Part shown: one piece after another, positions 48,976-57,493 of the stretch | Layout: every line of letters starts with the position of its first letter | Numbering within the stretch: the first letter of the stretch is position 1 | Assembly: GCA_023663185.1 (NCBI GenBank) | Contig: JAMPHY010000001.1 | Span: 69,287 to 133,286 of the forward strand | Source of the DNA: Clostridiales bacterium | GTDB lineage: Bacteria > Bacillota > Clostridia > Lachnospirales > Lachnospiraceae | Direction: 5' to 3' | Length of the DNA: 64,000 bases | Translations under genes and position numbers: made by a program | Notes under the pieces: model-generated | What the model saw: the letters and a program-made list of their open reading frames with translations, nothing else | Databases searched by the model: none | Told to the model about the DNA's origin: nothing

Positions 48976-50238
48976 ATGATAAAAGCACACATCTTTTTAA
49001 TAATATGCGCATTAACTATGTTAATTACGTCAACTGGCTGCGGAAGTCGTGCGCAGACAGGAGAACCTATTGACAGCGTAAGTGTATCAGAAGAGAACGC
49101 TGACGGCGTTAGCGAAATCGAGCATAGCGTTGATGGCACTGTTGACGACGCAGGAACATCTGGCACTGACGGAGTTGACAATGCCGTATGCCCTGAAATA
49201 TCAATAGTCATGGTTGGCGACATTCTCCTTCATACGCCTGTGGCAGAAAGCGGCGTACAGGAAGACGGCAGTTATAATTTCGACGCTGTTTTTGCTAATG
49301 TAAAAGAAGAAGTTGCCGCCGCGGACTTGGCGATAGTCAATCAGGAAGTCATAATAGGTGGGGAAGAGCTTGGAGTATCGGGGTATCCGTGTTTTAACGC
49401 GCCATACGAGCTTGGCGACGCATTGGTAGACGCAGGCTTCGACATAGTGCTTCACGCTACTAATCACGCGCTGGATAAGGGCAGTAAGGGGATAAATAAC
49501 TGCATTTCTTTCTGGAAAAACAATTATCCGCAGATTGCCGTGCTGGGAATAAATGAAAGCGAAGAAGAGCAGGAGAATATATATGTCTATGAAAAGGACG
49601 GCGTAAAAATCGCAATCCTTAACTATACTTACGGAACTAACGGTATTCCGCTGCCTGAGGATATGCCCTATGCCGTCAATATGCTTGAAAAAGAAAAAGT
49701 GGCGGAAGATATCGGCAAGGCAAAAGAAGCTGCGGATTTTATCATAGTCTGCCCGCATTGGGGGACGGAGTATAGGCTTACGCCGTCGGCTGAACAGGAG
49801 CAGTGGACGGACTTTTTTCTGGAAAACGGCGTAGACCTTGTAATCGGAACTCACCCGCATGTGATAGAACCTATAGAGTGGGTGGGCGACGATAACGGAA
49901 ACGAAATGTTGGTTTACTATTCGCTGGGGAATTTCGTGAATTGGACATCCGGCAGGGGAGAAGGCGTGGCTAACCGCATGGTTGGGGGAATGGCGCAGAT
50001 TACCGTGACAAGAAATGAAGATGGTGAGGTCTGTATATTAGATTATGGCGTGGAGCCGTTAGTCTGCCATCTAAGAGAAGGGGCAAACGGCGTTACGACG
50101 TATTTTCTCTCGGATTATACACAGCAGATGGCGGAAGAGAATATGATTACCGCTCAGGACGCAGAGTTTTCAGCAGAGTATTGCGAAAGCTTGTGCCGTG
50201 AAGTCTGGAGCGGGATTTCCCTAAAAAGCAATGAGTAA
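48976..50238 (+). CDS. CapA family metallophosphatase-like lipoprotein
   Basis: The 420-residue protein has a lipoprotein signal (TSTGC, C22), an acidic Ser/Gly/Asp linker and a CapA domain from about residue 75: MVGDILLHTPV, VNQEVIIGG, HATNHALDKG, CPHWGTEY, IGTHPHVIEPIEWV and YSLGNFVNWTS. CapA proteins are linked to poly-gamma-glutamate capsule synthesis, but without capB/C nearby the role may be cell-wall related. GAGG 5 bases before supports the ATG at 48976; an upstream in-frame ATG at 48961 is possible. Confidence 0.88.
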   Translation: MIKAHIFLIICALTMLITSTGCGSRAQTGEPIDSVSVSEENADGVSEIEHSVDGTVDDAGTSGTDGVDNAVCPEISIVMVGDILLHTPVAESGVQEDGSYNFDAVFANVKEEVAAADLAIVNQEVIIGGEELGVSGYPCFNAPYELGDALVDAGFDIVLHATNHALDKGSKGINNCISFWKNNYPQIAVLGINESEEEQENIYVYEKDGVKIAILNYTYGTNGIPLPEDMPYAVNMLEKEKVAEDIGKAKEAADFIIVCPHWGTEYRLTPSAEQEQWTDFFLENGVDLVIGTHPHVIEPIEWVGDDNGNEMLVYYSLGNFVNWTSGRGEGVANRMVGGMAQITVTRNEDGEVCILDYGVEPLVCHLREGANGVTTYFLSDYTQQMAEENMITAQDAEFSAEYCESLCREVWSGISLKSNE

Positions 50239-50338
50239 GGAAAGATATCCCTACTCATTCATCATAATTCGCCCTTTATGGTGGCGGAACACCAATCATA
50301 AATCAGTAAGTTCCTTATTAATGCTAAATTCTTTTGAG

Positions 50339-50366
50339 GTGTCATTTATATTCATGGAGTGGAAAT
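50339..50366 (+). repeat. 28-base direct repeat, left copy
   Basis: GTGTCATTTATATT plus four variable bases plus GAGTGGAAAT; the same arrangement recurs at 51848-51875 (24 of 28 bases equal). The copies flank the type I toxin locus and the alpha/beta hydrolase gene. Confidence 0.6.
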
Positions 50367-50427
50367 GAATATAGCTAAAAAACATTAATTAATTATCTTA
50401 AAAAAAATTACATCTATATAATTATGA

Positions 50428-50456
50428 TTGCTTTCATACCAGTTATGTGCTAGAAT
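50428..50456 (+). promoter_or_regulatory. Promoter of the type I toxin mRNA
   Basis: TTGCTT (50428-50433), 17 bases, TAGAAT (50451-50456) with TGC directly before it (extended -10). Predicted transcription start is near 50463, at the sequence that is complementary to the 3' end of the locus. Confidence 0.75.
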
Positions 50457-50518
50457 ATTTGCAAGGACAACCGTGTTGCAGGGTGGGCTGACCTGATATT
50501 CCTATGGAATGGAGGTAG

Positions 50519-50557
50519 ATGCCAAGGTCAAAATTTGACCTTGAAAAATCATTTTGA
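50519..50557 (+). CDS. 12-codon leader ORF coupled to toxin (mok-like)
   Basis: The ORF encodes MPRSKFDLEKSF and has GGAGG just upstream. It stops 4 bases before the toxin ATG in another frame, a layout that recalls mok before hok. A strong hairpin CAAGGTCAAA/TTTGACCTTG (50523-50543) lies inside it and would hide the toxin start region. Evidence is positional only. Confidence 0.5.
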   Translation: MPRSKFDLEKSF

Positions 50558-50561
50558 TTTT

Positions 50562-50630
50562 ATGGATATGCTGACATTTGGTATATTTCTTTTGGCATTG
50601 CTTACATTCGTTTTCACGTTTTGTAAGTAA
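50562..50630 (+). CDS. Small hydrophobic holin-like type I toxin
   Basis: A 22-residue peptide, MDMLTFGIFLLALL and then a second hydrophobic stretch ending TFCK: one membrane helix with a basic end, as in the Firmicute holin-like toxin/TxpA/Fst group. A TTG at 50541 in frame could give a slightly longer form. Toxins of this kind depolarise the membrane when not silenced by antisense RNA. The support is the surrounding structure: own promoter, complementary mRNA ends, and a symmetrical GC-rich hairpin downstream. Confidence 0.65.
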   Translation: MDMLTFGIFLLALLTFVFTFCK

Positions 50631-50636
50631 AGCTAC

Positions 50637-50737
50637 ATAGAAAACCACCCCTAAACTTTGACCGAGTGGCGGGGTGGATTTTCTATCTCAAAACTAAGTC
50701 AACCCACCTTGTGGGCGGTTGTTCCTTTTATGTAATT
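50637..50737 (-). ncRNA. Predicted antisense RNA antitoxin
   Basis: On the minus strand a TATAAT box lies at 50748-50743. A transcript starting near 50737 would overlap the 3' part of the toxin mRNA and end at the shared hairpin 50640-50683. No strong -35 is at standard spacing (TTGAAA is 20 bases away), so this remains a prediction by analogy with Fst/RNAII and TxpA/RatA. Confidence 0.4.
50640..50683. terminator. Bidirectional terminator of the type I toxin locus
   Basis: GAAAACCACCCC (50640-50651) pairs with GGGGTGG-A-TTTTC (50671-50683), one bulged A. A-run and T-run on both sides allow it to work in both directions. A second small hairpin CCCAC/GTGGG follows at 50703-50715, with CGGTTGTTCCTTTT after it. 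Confidence 0.7.
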
Positions 50738-50840
50738 ACTATATTATACTAACATACATCAATTTATTTTTCAAGGAAAAATGTCAAAAGAATATCATAT
50801 TCAAAAGATTTTATATTTATACATAACTGGCACACGCTCG

Positions 50841-51794
50841 TCATATCTCTTTCAAAGTACGCAGTAGTTCGTCCATCATTTCAACGCCGGGCATATGTCC
50901 CGTGTTAGCAATAATTTTATAACGAAGACTAGGGTTGTTGCTTGTTTCTACTAACTCTTTTACTGTTGCCGTAGATGCGACGATATCCGTATCCCCTTGT
51001 AAAATTACATAAGGAATTTCCACATTACTAAGTTGATTAGAGATATCAAGATTCAATATTTCCTGCCATAAAGAAAAATTTTTCATATAACCGTTTACCA
51101 TTATCGCCTTGAAATCCTTCATCGTGTAATCGGGACTTGTCATCAACCCTTTTATTATTTGACCGACAGGGGCTTTTGAGCCTGACTTATTCTGGTATGC
51201 GTTAGTGTATTTTCGCAAAGAACCTGATATAAGCTGCAATTCTTTCCCCGTAATATTTTCTTTGGTTATGTTCTTTATCTGCGCCAGTTTCTTCGGGGGA
51301 ATATTGCTTCTTTCTAAAGCGTTCACAACTTCGCCGCATATAAAGACATTCTTGATAATCTGTCCACAGGCTGTCACGGCATGGACGGCATGGGGATTTT
51401 GGGCTAAAAGCATGGCGCTTAAAATTGAACCCCATGAAGTTGAAAATATCATAATTTTATTGTCAGGAAACTTCAAACGTATATGTTCAATGAGTTCCGC
51501 GGTCATTTTAACAAAATCAGCTATTTTAAAGCCAGCGTCAATCGGATAGTTGTTAATTCCGCAGCCAAGCTGGTCCCAATAAACCATAATAAAGTTATCG
51601 GTAAATTCAGGAAATAACCCGCGGCACCCAACTGAAAAAGGTATAGGGGTTCCGGGACCACCGTGCAGCGTTATCACGATGGGGAGTTCCCTCTTTTTCC
51701 CTTCTATCAATACTTTCTGCTCGAAGCCGCCGAGGGAAAATGTACATAGTTCGGAAATCTCGTTATTAGCTATAATATCTTTTCTTTTCATCAT
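50841..51794 (-). CDS. Alpha/beta hydrolase, proline iminopeptidase-like
   Basis: A 317-residue alpha/beta-hydrolase fold protein. HGGPGTPIPF is the oxyanion-hole motif of proline iminopeptidases, and VYWDQLGCG, Asp in QGDTDIVAS and His in NTGHMPG complete the triad. The nucleophile elbow reads STSWGS rather than the usual GGSWGS, so the first Gly is replaced by Ser. It could be an aminopeptidase or an esterase/lactonase. GGATAATATG-type spacing supports the first Met; a second Met follows at once. It lies between two direct repeats. Confidence 0.85.
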   Translation of the reverse strand: MMKRKDIIANNEISELCTFSLGGFEQKVLIEGKKRELPIVITLHGGPGTPIPFSVGCRGLFPEFTDNFIMVYWDQLGCGINNYPIDAGFKIADFVKMTAELIEHIRLKFPDNKIMIFSTSWGSILSAMLLAQNPHAVHAVTACGQIIKNVFICGEVVNALERSNIPPKKLAQIKNITKENITGKELQLISGSLRKYTNAYQNKSGSKAPVGQIIKGLMTSPDYTMKDFKAIMVNGYMKNFSLWQEILNLDISNQLSNVEIPYVILQGDTDIVASTATVKELVETSNNPSLRYKIIANTGHMPGVEMMDELLRTLKEI

Positions 51795-51847
51795 ATTATC
51801 CTTTCAGCCTGCTGAGGCTGAGCTTATTATACTATAAAGCCGTTGAT

Positions 51848-51875
51848 GTGTCATTTATATTTGCAGAGTGGAAAT
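51848..51875 (+). repeat. 28-base direct repeat, right copy
   Basis: Matches 50339-50366 at 24 of 28 bases; the four differences are together in the middle. It lies about 20 bases before the promoter of the GntR operon. Confidence 0.6.
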
Positions 51876-51894
51876 AAAAATGAAGTAATACTCA

Positions 51895-51946
51895 TTGACA
51901 AAACTGACACTTCTGAATATACTGTATATGTAAATAGATATACAGT
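51895..51946 (+). promoter_or_regulatory. Promoter and operator of the GntR-ABC-LspA operon
   Basis: TTGACA (51895-51900), 17 bases, TATACT (51918-51923): near-consensus. A perfect 9-base inverted repeat, ACTGTATAT (51921-51929) and ATATACAGT (51938-51946) with an 8-base spacer, overlaps the -10 and the start of transcription. This is where a YtrA-type GntR repressor would bind to control its own operon. Confidence 0.85.
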
Positions 51947-51969
51947 GATTGTCATGGGGAGATGAGGAA

Positions 51970-52350
51970 ATGCACATTGTACTGTCAAATAGTTCTGATT
52001 TACCAATCTATGAACAGATTAAAGAACAGATAAAAGAGCAAATATTATCAGGAGAACTTTGTGAAAATGAAATGCTGCCCTCTTTACGCCAGTTAGCAAA
52101 GGATTTAAAAATAAGCGTTTTGACTACGACAAGGGCATACAACGAGTTAGAAGAAGAAGGTTATATTACCAGCAGACAGGGAAAAGGGTTTTTTGTTATG
52201 CCAAGTGGTTCTGATTTGCTTAAAGAGCAGTTAATTAGGGAAGTTGAAAGCGGCTTGAACAATGCGATTGTGGCAGCCAAAAGGGTATCAATGACGGAGG
52301 AAGAACTGATAAATTTATTAAAATTACTATTGGAGGTAGCAGATGACTGA
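51970..52350 (+). CDS. GntR family regulator, YtrA subfamily
   Basis: A 126-residue regulator with an N-terminal winged helix (IYEQIKEQIKEQILSGEL, LPSLRQLAKDLKISVLTTTRAYNELEEEGYI, GKGFFV) and a short C-terminal dimer helix, the compact YtrA type that controls ABC transporter operons. GGGGAG is 8 bases before the ATG at 51970. Its stop overlaps the next gene by 8 bases. It should bind the inverted repeat over its own promoter. Confidence 0.9.
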   Translation: MHIVLSNSSDLPIYEQIKEQIKEQILSGELCENEMLPSLRQLAKDLKISVLTTTRAYNELEEEGYITSRQGKGFFVMPSGSDLLKEQLIREVESGLNNAIVAAKRVSMTEEELINLLKLLLEVADD

Positions 52351-53200
52351 GAATTATTTGGAAATTCATAATGTTAAAAAGAGTTTTTCAAATTTCATTT
52401 TGAGTGATATCTCTTTTTCCCTTCCGAAAGGGTTTATTATGGGGCTTATTGGTTCTAACGGCGCAGGAAAAACAACAATGATTAAGCTTATTTTGAATAT
52501 GTTGGAAAAGGAGCAGGGAAAAATTGAAGTTTTTGGACGTGATAATGTTAATAATGAAAAGGAAATAAAGCAGAACATAGGAGTTGTATTTGACAGCAAT
52601 TTTTTTGTGGATACATGGACAGTAAAAGAAACTGAAAAGGCAATCTCTATTTTTTATAACGAATGGAACCACAAAGTTTTTCAAGATATGATAGAAAAGT
52701 TCAGATTGGCTGATAATATAAAAATCGGAGACTTCTCTCGCGGTATGCAGATAAAACTTATGTTAGCTTGTGCATTTTCACACAATGCCAAGCTGCTCAT
52801 TCTTGATGAGCCAACAAGTAGTCTTGATGCCGCAGCGCGCAATGAGTTTTTGGAAATTTTGCAGGACTATATTAAGGACGGAGAAAGAAGTGTGCTGTTT
52901 TCCACACATATTACAACTGATTTAGAGCAGGTGGCAGACTATATCACTTATCTTGAACGGGGAAAACTTATCTATACAGGGAGTACGGAAGAACTGTTGC
53001 AAAAGTATGTGATAATAAAAGGAGCGCCAAATCAAATGACAGATGATTTGAAAAAGCATATTCTAGGTATACGTCAGACTAATATGGGGTTTGAAGGATT
53101 GGTTGCTGCGGAAACTGCAAGGAAGTATAAAGGTAAATATATTCTTGATATACCAACAATAGATGAAATTATAATCCATATAAACAAGGAGGTTCGGTAA
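52343..53200 (+). CDS. ABC transporter ATP-binding protein (YtrB-like)
   Basis: A 285-residue ATPase: Walker A GSNGAGKTT near residue 35, signature FSRGMQIK (variant of LSGGQ seen in this branch), Walker B LLILDEPTSSLD and switch FSTHIT. It has an extra C-terminal region of about 70 residues, common in YtrB/BcrA-like exporters that handle antibiotics or cell-wall intermediates. Overlaps the regulator gene by 8 bases and ends one base into the permease gene. Confidence 0.9.
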   Translation: MTENYLEIHNVKKSFSNFILSDISFSLPKGFIMGLIGSNGAGKTTMIKLILNMLEKEQGKIEVFGRDNVNNEKEIKQNIGVVFDSNFFVDTWTVKETEKAISIFYNEWNHKVFQDMIEKFRLADNIKIGDFSRGMQIKLMLACAFSHNAKLLILDEPTSSLDAAARNEFLEILQDYIKDGERSVLFSTHITTDLEQVADYITYLERGKLIYTGSTEELLQKYVIIKGAPNQMTDDLKKHILGIRQTNMGFEGLVAAETARKYKGKYILDIPTIDEIIIHINKEVR

Positions 53201-53844
53201 TGTCCAATTCACTTAAAATGGCAAGGCTTGACTATTTTGCATTTAAATCACAAATTGCAGCATATGCCGCATTAATTTTGATGATAATCATGTTTGCAGT
53301 TATGAGTTCTTCTTTTGTAACATTGATTATAACAGTTTCATGGTTTACCGCGTTGCTGTTGACAAATATTTTTGCAATACAGGAAAAGAATGAATTAGAA
53401 CGGTTATATGCTGCTTTGTCATTAAATGCGAAAAATATAATATGTGGAAGATATATTTTTACCTTTGTAAATTATATATTAGCGATGATTGTATCCATTT
53501 TTATTGGAATAGTGATTTCATTTTTACAAAATAGAGATGTTAATTATGCGGATATTATTTTGGGCATAAGTATTTCTTTGTTTGCATTTACAATAATTAT
53601 TGGTATTCAAATACCAATATATTTTAAATTAGGTTACACAAAAGCTAGAGTATGGTGCATGTTGCCGTTTGTATTAATAATGGCAATCTGCATTTTACCT
53701 TCTTTTATTGATGTGTTCTCAAGTATTGTAATAGGATTGCTAAAAAATCAAATAGTATTAGAGATAATGAGTTTGCTTATCAGTTTTGTTATCATACCTG
53801 TTTCATATCATTTGTCTGTAATATGTTGCCAGAAAAGGAGATAA
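53200..53844 (+). CDS. ABC-2 type permease
   Basis: A 214-residue membrane protein with six predicted helices, no large outer loop and the start MSNSLKMARLDYFAFKSQ typical of ABC-2 permease partners of YtrB-like ATPases. GGAGGTTCGGTA lies before the ATG and the gene abuts the ATPase. The pair forms an exporter; the substrate is unknown. The gene is visibly AT-rich compared with argG or degV. Confidence 0.85.
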   Translation: MSNSLKMARLDYFAFKSQIAAYAALILMIIMFAVMSSSFVTLIITVSWFTALLLTNIFAIQEKNELERLYAALSLNAKNIICGRYIFTFVNYILAMIVSIFIGIVISFLQNRDVNYADIILGISISLFAFTIIIGIQIPIYFKLGYTKARVWCMLPFVLIMAICILPSFIDVFSSIVIGLLKNQIVLEIMSLLISFVIIPVSYHLSVICCQKRR

Positions 53845-53854
53845 ATTCTGTGTT

Positions 53855-54325
53855 ATGACAATGTTAATAGTGTTCTTAATTCTGCTTATTGACCAAACAA
53901 CAAAATATTATGCGTTTCATTTATTGGGAGAGAAAAGAAAAATTGTATTGATAAAGTCTATTTTGGAATTGCGATATATTGAAAATACAGGTGCGGCATT
54001 TGGTTCGTTTGCAGGTGAAAATGTAGCGATTATGGTGACGGCTATGTTTATTATTTTATTTTTACTGTTAATGTATCGAAAACTATATAAAACGGGAAAA
54101 TATTACAATATTAGACTGGCAATGGTAATTCTCATGTCTGGAGCTGTTGGCAACTTAATTGACCGTATGACACATGGTTTTGTCATAGATTTTATATATT
54201 TTGTACCTATTGATTTCCCTAAATTCAATTTTGCAGATATATGTATTGTTTTATCTATGCTTACAATAGGTTATTTATTTTTGTTTGTTTATACAGAAGA
54301 TGAAATTGAGGGTATTTTAAAGTAG
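53855..54325 (+). CDS. lspA: Signal peptidase II (LspA) in an ABC operon
   Basis: Lipoprotein signal peptidase cleaves signal peptides from diacylglyceryl-modified prolipoproteins. The 156-residue, four-helix protein keeps the catalytic Asp pair, GNLIDRMTHGFVIDFI and FNFADICI, plus ENTGAAFGSF. AAAAGGAG is 14 bases before the ATG, longer than ideal. It is AT-rich and lies in an apparent operon with a GntR regulator and an ABC exporter, which is not the usual housekeeping context (ileS/rluD), so it may be a second, accessory copy, perhaps protective against an LspA inhibitor. Confidence 0.9.
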   Translation: MTMLIVFLILLIDQTTKYYAFHLLGEKRKIVLIKSILELRYIENTGAAFGSFAGENVAIMVTAMFIILFLLLMYRKLYKTGKYYNIRLAMVILMSGAVGNLIDRMTHGFVIDFIYFVPIDFPKFNFADICIVLSMLTIGYLFLFVYTEDEIEGILK

Positions 54326-54465
54326 ACGACAGAGAAAAGTAAACGGAGAGAAAGAAAATTAACCCAACAAAAATCCCAAATCCTATTTACAAGTGCCGCC
54401 ACTCATGTTATTATATGTTATCATAAGTAGTAATTAAAACTACATGGAATAGTTGTGGAGGCTTT

Positions 54466-55302
54466 ATGAAATACAAAATAGTAGTAGATAGTTGCTGTGA
54501 ACTGCCGAAGATTTATAAGAAGGATGAGAGGTTTCAGATAATTCCACTGGGCTTGGAAGTGGGAGATTACAAGATTCTTGACGATAAGAACTTTAATCAG
54601 GCAGAATTTTTAGCGCAGGTTGCGAACTGCCCGCTGTGCCCTAAATCGTCCTGCCCTTCCCCTGAAAAGTACATGGAAGCTTATAATACGGAGGCGGAGA
54701 ATGTTTTTGTCATTACTCTTTCATCGCACCTAAGCGGAAGCTATAACAGCGCGGAAGTGGGTAAGAGCCTGTATATCGAGAATTACGGGGAGAAAAACAT
54801 CTGTGTATTTGACTCTGAATCCGCTGCAAGCGGCGAGACGCAGTATGCGATAATGGCGGCGGAACTGCAAAATCAGGGTGTTTCTTTTGAAGATACGGTT
54901 AAGCGCTTAGAAGCTTTCAGAGATGAGATGAAGACCTATTTTATTCTTGACAATCTGGAAACTTTGCGTAAGAACGGCAGACTTACCGGCGTGAAAGCAA
55001 TGGTGGTTTCCACGTTGAACATCAAGCCGATTATGTATGGCGACCACGGCGTAATTGCGCAGAAGAGCCAGTCAGTCGGAATGAAAAAGGCGATTACCAA
55101 ACTTGCCGACATTATGGTTAGGGAAGTGCCGGATATTAAGGACAGAACCCTTATGATATCGCATTGCAACTGTCCTGACAGGGCGGAATTTATGAAAAAA
55201 GAGCTGCTTGCAAGAACCGAGGTAAAATCGGTCATCATCATGGATACCGCAGGAGTCAGCAGCATGTACGCCAACGACGGCGGAATAGTGGTTACAATAT
55301 AG
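54466..55302 (+). CDS. DegV family fatty-acid-binding protein
   Basis: DegV/FakB proteins bind a fatty acid and present it to the FakA kinase. The 278-residue protein shows the typical start KYKIVVDSCCELP, the Ser/Thr-rich TLSSHLSGSYNSA, VFDSESAASGETQYAI, LDNLETLRKNGRLTG and an C-terminal GGIVVTI. TGTGGAGG precedes the ATG. It overlaps the DUF1294 gene on the other strand by 11 bases. Confidence 0.93.
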   Translation: MKYKIVVDSCCELPKIYKKDERFQIIPLGLEVGDYKILDDKNFNQAEFLAQVANCPLCPKSSCPSPEKYMEAYNTEAENVFVITLSSHLSGSYNSAEVGKSLYIENYGEKNICVFDSESAASGETQYAIMAAELQNQGVSFEDTVKRLEAFRDEMKTYFILDNLETLRKNGRLTGVKAMVVSTLNIKPIMYGDHGVIAQKSQSVGMKKAITKLADIMVREVPDIKDRTLMISHCNCPDRAEFMKKELLARTEVKSVIIMDTAGVSSMYANDGGIVVTI

Positions 55303-55585
55303 AGAAGTGGATTGGCGAATTAAGCAGCAGTACAATGATTGCCACCTGAATAATCAGGATTGCGGGCATTCCATAGCGGAAATACCAGTGTTTCGTTTTA
55401 TGGTGGAATAAGAACATACCAATTGTAGTGCCCAAAGAACCGCCGATTAAGGCAATGACAAACAGCGTGGATTCAGGAACCCTCCACGCTCTTTTTTTTG
55501 CTTTCAGTTTGTCAATGCCCATAATGGCAATTCCGATTATATTTATGACTGACAAATAAGAAACGATATATGATATAACGTCCAC
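55292..55585 (-). CDS. DUF1294 family membrane protein
   Basis: A 97-residue protein with three membrane helices and the family core GIDKLKAKKRAWRVPESTLF, ALIGGSLGTTIGMFLFHHKTKHWYFRYGMP. These match DUF1294 proteins, of unknown function. The ATG at 55585 is preceded by AAAAGAGGGTATCCG. It lies downstream of argG and converges with degV. Confidence 0.9.
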   Translation of the reverse strand: MDVISYIVSYLSVINIIGIAIMGIDKLKAKKRAWRVPESTLFVIALIGGSLGTTIGMFLFHHKTKHWYFRYGMPAILIIQVAIIVLLLNSPIHFSIL

Positions 55586-55628
55586 GGATACCCTCTTTTA
55601 GTATAAAAACGTAACAGTTACAAGCTGT

Positions 55629-56846
55629 CTATTTTCCTTCCGTCTCCTGCATCTTCATAGCGCGTACTTTGCTTGCCAGACCGAACAGGTTAATAAAGCC
55701 TTCTGCGTCATGATGGTCGTACAAATCGCCTGTGGTAAATGAAGCTATGCTCTCATTGTATAAAGAATACGGCGAAGTAGTTCCCGCTTTGATAATGTTT
55801 CCCTTGTATAATTTGAATTTGACTTCTCCGGTCACATATTTCTGCGTAGACTCTATAAAAGCCTGCAGCGCCTCACGCAACGGCGTAAACCATTTACCTT
55901 CATATACAACCTGGGCGAATTTGCTGCCCAAATCAGCCTTTAACGCATACGTGTCACGGTCAAGAATCAGTTCTTCAAGCTGCTGGTGCGCTTCATAAAG
56001 TATGGTTCCGCCCGGAGTCTCGTATACGCCGCGGGATTTCATGCCGACTACACGGTTCTCTACGATATCGACAATGCCGATTCCGTGTTTTCCGCCGAGT
56101 TTATTCAATTCTTTAATGATTTCGGCTACTTTCATCTTTTTGCCGTTTACCGATGTGGGAATACCTTTTTCAAAAGTCATGGTGACATATTCGCCTTCAT
56201 CGGGAGCCTTTTCAGGAGTCGTGCCAAGCACTAAAAGATGCTCGTAGTTAGGCTCATTGGCAGGATTTTCAAGCTCCAGTCCTTCATGGCTGATGTGCCA
56301 TAAGTTGCGGTCGCGGCTGTAGCTGTTGTCGGCTGAGAACGGAAGATTGATTCCGTGATTACGGCAGTATTCAATCTCTGCCTCACGGGAATCCATGTTC
56401 CACTTATCGTTTCTCCATGCAGCGATAATCTTTAAATCGGGCGCGAGCGCTTTTACTGCCAGCTCAAAACGAATCTGGTCGTTGCCTTTGCCCGTTGCGC
56501 CGTGGCAGATTGCGGTTGCACCTTCCTTGCGTGCTACTTCAACAAGCCTTTTAGCAATAACAGGTCTTGCCATGGAAGTGCCGAGAAGATATTTGTTTTC
56601 GTAAACTGCATGCGCCTGTATGCAGGGAACGATGAAATCATCACAGAACTCGTCCGTCAGGTCTTCGATATATAATTTGGAAGCCCCGCTTGATAAAGCT
56701 CTTTCTTCCAGACCGTCAAGCTCCTCACCCTGTCCGCAGTTGCCGCATACGCAGATTACGTCGTAATCAAAATTTTCTTTTAACCACGGAATGATAACAG
56801 TAGTATCAAGTCCGCCGGAATATGCAAGAACGACTTTTTCTTTCAT
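55629..56846 (-). CDS. argG: Argininosuccinate synthase
   Basis: ArgG joins citrulline and aspartate with ATP in arginine synthesis. The 405-residue protein has the P-loop-like [49 protein letters not shown] and [38 protein letters not shown] is before the ATG at 56846; the open frame further upstream to 56891 lacks support. It is on the minus strand while argJ and argB lie 5-7 kb away on the plus strand. Confidence 0.97.
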   Translation of the reverse strand: MKEKVVLAYSGGLDTTVIIPWLKENFDYDVICVCGNCGQGEELDGLEERALSSGASKLYIEDLTDEFCDDFIVPCIQAHAVYENKYLLGTSMARPVIAKRLVEVARKEGATAICHGATGKGNDQIRFELAVKALAPDLKIIAAWRNDKWNMDSREAEIEYCRNHGINLPFSADNSYSRDRNLWHISHEGLELENPANEPNYEHLLVLGTTPEKAPDEGEYVTMTFEKGIPTSVNGKKMKVAEIIKELNKLGGKHGIGIVDIVENRVVGMKSRGVYETPGGTILYEAHQQLEELILDRDTYALKADLGSKFAQVVYEGKWFTPLREALQAFIESTQKYVTGEVKFKLYKGNIIKAGTTSPYSLYNESIASFTTGDLYDHHDAEGFINLFGLASKVRAMKMQETEGK

Positions 56847-56931
56847 AATAATTCCTCCATTTATGTATTTGTAAAAATAGTATGAAATCAATATACATCA
56901 ATTATTGCGATAAAGCAAGATGTAATATTGT

Positions 56932-57489
56932 TCAGACTGATAAATGCTGTTTAGCCTTGCCGACTCCTTTAATATAATAAATCAGCAGTTTCCAACAACC
57001 GAGTCCGATAAGATATAAAATTACTCCTATTATAATACAAAGGATAAAAACAGCATACGGATTTTCAACCCCGATAACAGTGATATGGTCGGCGTAGGGA
57101 ATCCCCATATTGAATAACACCTCAACCAGCTTGACTGTGCCTAAAATAGGGGTAATTATTGCACAAAGAATAAATACCGGAGCGCAAATTGCAAGCGTCG
57201 GTATTACAATCAAACCGGAAATGCTTGCAAGGCTGTAGTATGCACATAATGCAAGGATTCTGTTTCGGCTAAAAGAATTACTATTAGCGATTAAGTCTCC
57301 CAGATAAGCTTTTGCTAATTCTTTGGCGTCGCCCAGTCGTTCAATAATTTCTTCCGCGGTTTTTCCGCTGTTTTGCAATTCAAGAATTTCACTCTTGATT
57401 TCTTTCACAATATCAACACGTTCAGAAACCGGCAGGGGCTTCAAATACTTTTCAATATTTTCAAGATAATCATTCAAAATTTTTTCCAT
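56932..57489 (-). CDS. HAAS-domain membrane protein (DUF1700-like)
   Basis: A 185-residue protein with an N-terminal HAAS signalling domain (about 1-70: YLENIEKYLKPLPVSERVDIVKEIKSEI, ERLGDAKELAKAYL) and three to four membrane helices. Such proteins are encoded directly after PadR regulators and are thought to be sensed or controlled by them. AAAGGAG is 9 bases before the ATG at 57489. The gap to padR is 4 bases. Confidence 0.88.
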   Translation of the reverse strand: MEKILNDYLENIEKYLKPLPVSERVDIVKEIKSEILELQNSGKTAEEIIERLGDAKELAKAYLGDLIANSNSFSRNRILALCAYYSLASISGLIVIPTLAICAPVFILCAIITPILGTVKLVEVLFNMGIPYADHITVIGVENPYAVFILCIIIGVILYLIGLGCWKLLIYYIKGVGKAKQHLSV

Positions 57490-57493
57490 CGTC

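Noticed and set aside
49201-49860. 219-residue minus-strand ORF
   Set aside because: Antisense to the CapA domain; no ribosome site and no family pattern.
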